This document shows, one piece after another, positions 11,862-13,395 of a stretch of DNA of 13,395 bases. The DNA is from Trueperaceae bacterium (GTDB taxonomy: Bacteria; Deinococcota; Deinococci; Deinococcales; Trueperaceae), in assembly GCA_007130445.1 (NCBI GenBank), contig SLSM01000184.1:1-13395 (forward strand). The letters are read 5' to 3'. The translations under genes and the position numbers were made by a program. Within the stretch, counting starts at the first letter, position 1, and every line of letters begins with the position of its first letter. Below the pieces are notes generated by a model that worked only from the letters and a program-made list of their open reading frames with translations, had not been told where the DNA came from and did not search any database.

Positions 11862-13395
11862 TCACGTGAGATGCACCTCGACGTCGTACGGGTCGACGTC
11901 GAGGCGCACCTGGACACCGTCGCCCGGGCGTCGGTCGATCCGCTCGATCCACTGCGCCAGGGTGAGGTCGTCCGACGCGCGCAGGAAGACGTGGACGGCG
12001 TAGCGGTCGCGAACGCGCGCGACCGCCGCCGCGACGGGACCGAGCAGCGCGTCGTCTGGCACGCCGGCGGTCCGCAGTGTCTGCGCGATCGCCGTCGCCG
12101 CGGCGTGGGCCCGGCCGCGATCGCGGTGGCTCACCTGGACGCGCGCCCACTGCGTCGCCGGCGGGTACCCGTAGCGCGCTCTGCGGGCGCTCGTCGCGTC
12201 GGAGAAGGCCGCCACGGCCGCGTCGACGTCGCGCGCCCCGAGGGTGCGCCACACGGCGTGGTCGCGCTGGAAGGTCTGGACCAGCAGCAGCGGACGCCGC
12301 TCGCCAGCGAGCTCCGCCGCGAGCAGCATCGTCCGCAGCGCCTGCTCCTCGGCCCGGAAGTCCTCGTGACCGTAGAGCGCGTCGCCCAGGGTGAACGCCA
12401 GCAGCGACAGCACCGGCGGCGGCGCGAGCCTCAGGACGGCCGTGGTGCCGACGACGACGCCCGGATCGCCCTCGTAGAGCGCCGCGAGATCGGTCCGGTG
12501 GTCGGCGTCCACGGTCCAGACGGGGAGCGGCGCCACCACGCGCTCCACCTCGCGCGCCACCCACTCCGTCCCCGCGCCCGGGAGCGGGGCGAGCGGCTCC
12601 CCGCCGCAGTGCGCGCACCCCGCAGGCGCCGGGCGCGTGTGGCCGCACTGATGGCAGCGGAGCCGCCCGCGCTGCGCATGCCAGCGCAACGGGAGATCGC
12701 AGTGCGGGCACATGACCGGTGTGCCGCAGGCGCGACACGCGAGCCCCGAGGCGAACCCGCGACGGGGCACCACCACCACGCCCTGGCGTCCGCGTTGGGC
12801 CACCTGCGCCAGCACCCGGATCAACTCGCTCCCGAGCGGCCAGGTCGAGCTCTCGCGCAGGTCGGAGGTGACCAGCCGTGGCGCCGGATACGGCAGCGAC
12901 TCGACCCGGTCCAGGCGCTGGGCGCGCAGCTCGGCCGTCGCGAGCACGTCGTAGCCGATCAGCGGCACGTGCGCCGCCTCGGCCAGCACGTCGGCATCGC
13001 GACGAGCGACGCTGCGCGTGCCCGCGACGACCTTGTAGCTCGGGCTCGCCGCGTCCCACACGTGGACCTGGCCGAGTCGAGCGAGCGGCGCCGCGAGCAC
13101 CGGATAGGTGCCGACCAGCGCGGCGGGCGTGCCGAGGGCCACCTCGGCCCAGAGCGAGCCGCGCTGCTCGGGCGTGTGCTCGGCGCGGTACGCGAGCGTC
13201 GGGACGTAGGCGGCCAGCGCTCCGGCGACCACGTCGACGGAGGCGGCCTCGGGCACCAGCACCACCGCCTGGTGCCGCGCCTGCACCAGCGCCGCGATCT
13301 CGCGGGCCAGGGCTGCGAGCCGCTCGTCGCGATGGCCGCCGTGCACGAGGCTGCGGCGTGCGTCGCTCGCCGCGGGCGGCGCCAGCGGGCCGGCC
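11862..13395 (-). CDS. priA: Primosomal protein PriA, helicase motifs degenerate (5' partial)
   Basis: The C-terminal 510 residues of a PriA-like replication-restart protein; the frame is open through the right edge. Homology is clear from the order of segments: VVLVPE, VGTYPVLAAPLARLG, the zinc region, YEGDPGVVVGTT, GHEDFRAEEQALRTML, LLLVQTF, ARYGYPPATQWARV and the C-terminal domain. Eight cysteines in four C-x-x-C pairs (CRAC, CPHC, CHQC, CAHC; roughly 12604-12740) would bind two zinc ions. The ATPase is lost: where PriA has D-E-E-H-D this has WDAASPS (13038-13058), the Walker A region reads VHGGHRDE without G-K-T, and the Q-V-A-G-R-A-G-R motif reads LAAELAGERR. D. radiodurans PriA is known to lack ATPase and helicase activity, so this is probably a conserved pseudohelicase scaffold. 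smpB follows after 106 nt. Confidence 0.9.
   Translation of the reverse strand, partial: AGPLAPPAASDARRSLVHGGHRDERLAALAREIAALVQARHQAVVLVPEAASVDVVAGALAAYVPTLAYRAEHTPEQRGSLWAEVALGTPAALVGTYPVLAAPLARLGQVHVWDAASPSYKVVAGTRSVARRDADVLAEAAHVPLIGYDVLATAELRAQRLDRVESLPYPAPRLVTSDLRESSTWPLGSELIRVLAQVAQRGRQGVVVVPRRGFASGLACRACGTPVMCPHCDLPLRWHAQRGRLRCHQCGHTRPAPAGCAHCGGEPLAPLPGAGTEWVAREVERVVAPLPVWTVDADHRTDLAALYEGDPGVVVGTTAVLRLAPPPVLSLLAFTLGDALYGHEDFRAEEQALRTMLLAAELAGERRPLLLVQTFQRDHAVWRTLGARDVDAAVAAFSDATSARRARYGYPPATQWARVQVSHRDRGRAHAAATAIAQTLRTAGVPDDALLGPVAAAVARVRDRYAVHVFLRASDDLTLAQWIERIDRRPGDGVQVRLDVDPYDVEVHLT

Noticed and set aside
11756..11917. Longer N terminus for SmpB
   Set aside because: It overlaps the end of priA and is unlike SmpB; GGAGGGG points to the ATG at 11755.
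1..13395. CRISPR arrays, insertion sequences, tRNA or rRNA genes, defence islands
   Set aside because: No regularly spaced direct repeats, transposase motifs, tRNA T-arm signatures or nuclease/toxin-like genes were seen on either strand.

Overview
The window is GC-rich (about 70% GC on lines I counted by hand) and almost fully coding. It looks like chromosomal core sequence from a Deinococcota-type bacterium. Four things point there. PriA carries zinc-cysteine pairs but no readable helicase motifs, as described for Deinococcus radiodurans. Several genes have a TAnnnT box ending 6-7 nt before the start codon, the leaderless-promoter layout known from Deinococcus. AsnRS, MgtE and RodA are all of types known from Thermus. 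Finally, hisS-aspS-HAD-asnS sits beside smpB and an envelope amidase-like gene. A deep-branching member such as a Truepera relative is my guess, not a demonstrated placement.

Layout. The left edge (minus strand) holds the first 16 codons of an unidentified gene. Then, all on minus and read right to left, come rodA (cell-elongation peptidoglycan polymerase), yfbR (5'-deoxynucleotidase) and mgtE (Mg2+ channel/transporter). Divergent from rodA is a small plus-strand lipoprotein gene with a clear promoter and ribosome binding site and noticeably lower GC than its surroundings. Next, on plus, comes the translation cluster hisS, aspS, a Cof-type HAD phosphatase and asnS. It converges on a minus-strand group running priA (5' end off the right edge), smpB, a secreted amidase-like protein and a membrane-anchored GerMN-like protein.

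How the genes relate. hisS/aspS/HAD/asnS are tightly packed (20 nt gap, 4 nt overlap, 10 nt gap) and supply His-, Asp- and Asn-tRNA, with a phosphatase inserted between the two related class IIb synthetases. smpB, the amidase-like gene and the GerMN-like gene are translationally coupled (1 nt gap, then a GTGA overlap), so the two envelope proteins are probably made together. The main oddities are that the amidase-like protein has lost the zinc-binding histidines of its family and that PriA has lost its ATPase motifs. No tRNA, rRNA, CRISPR array, insertion sequence or prophage feature was seen.
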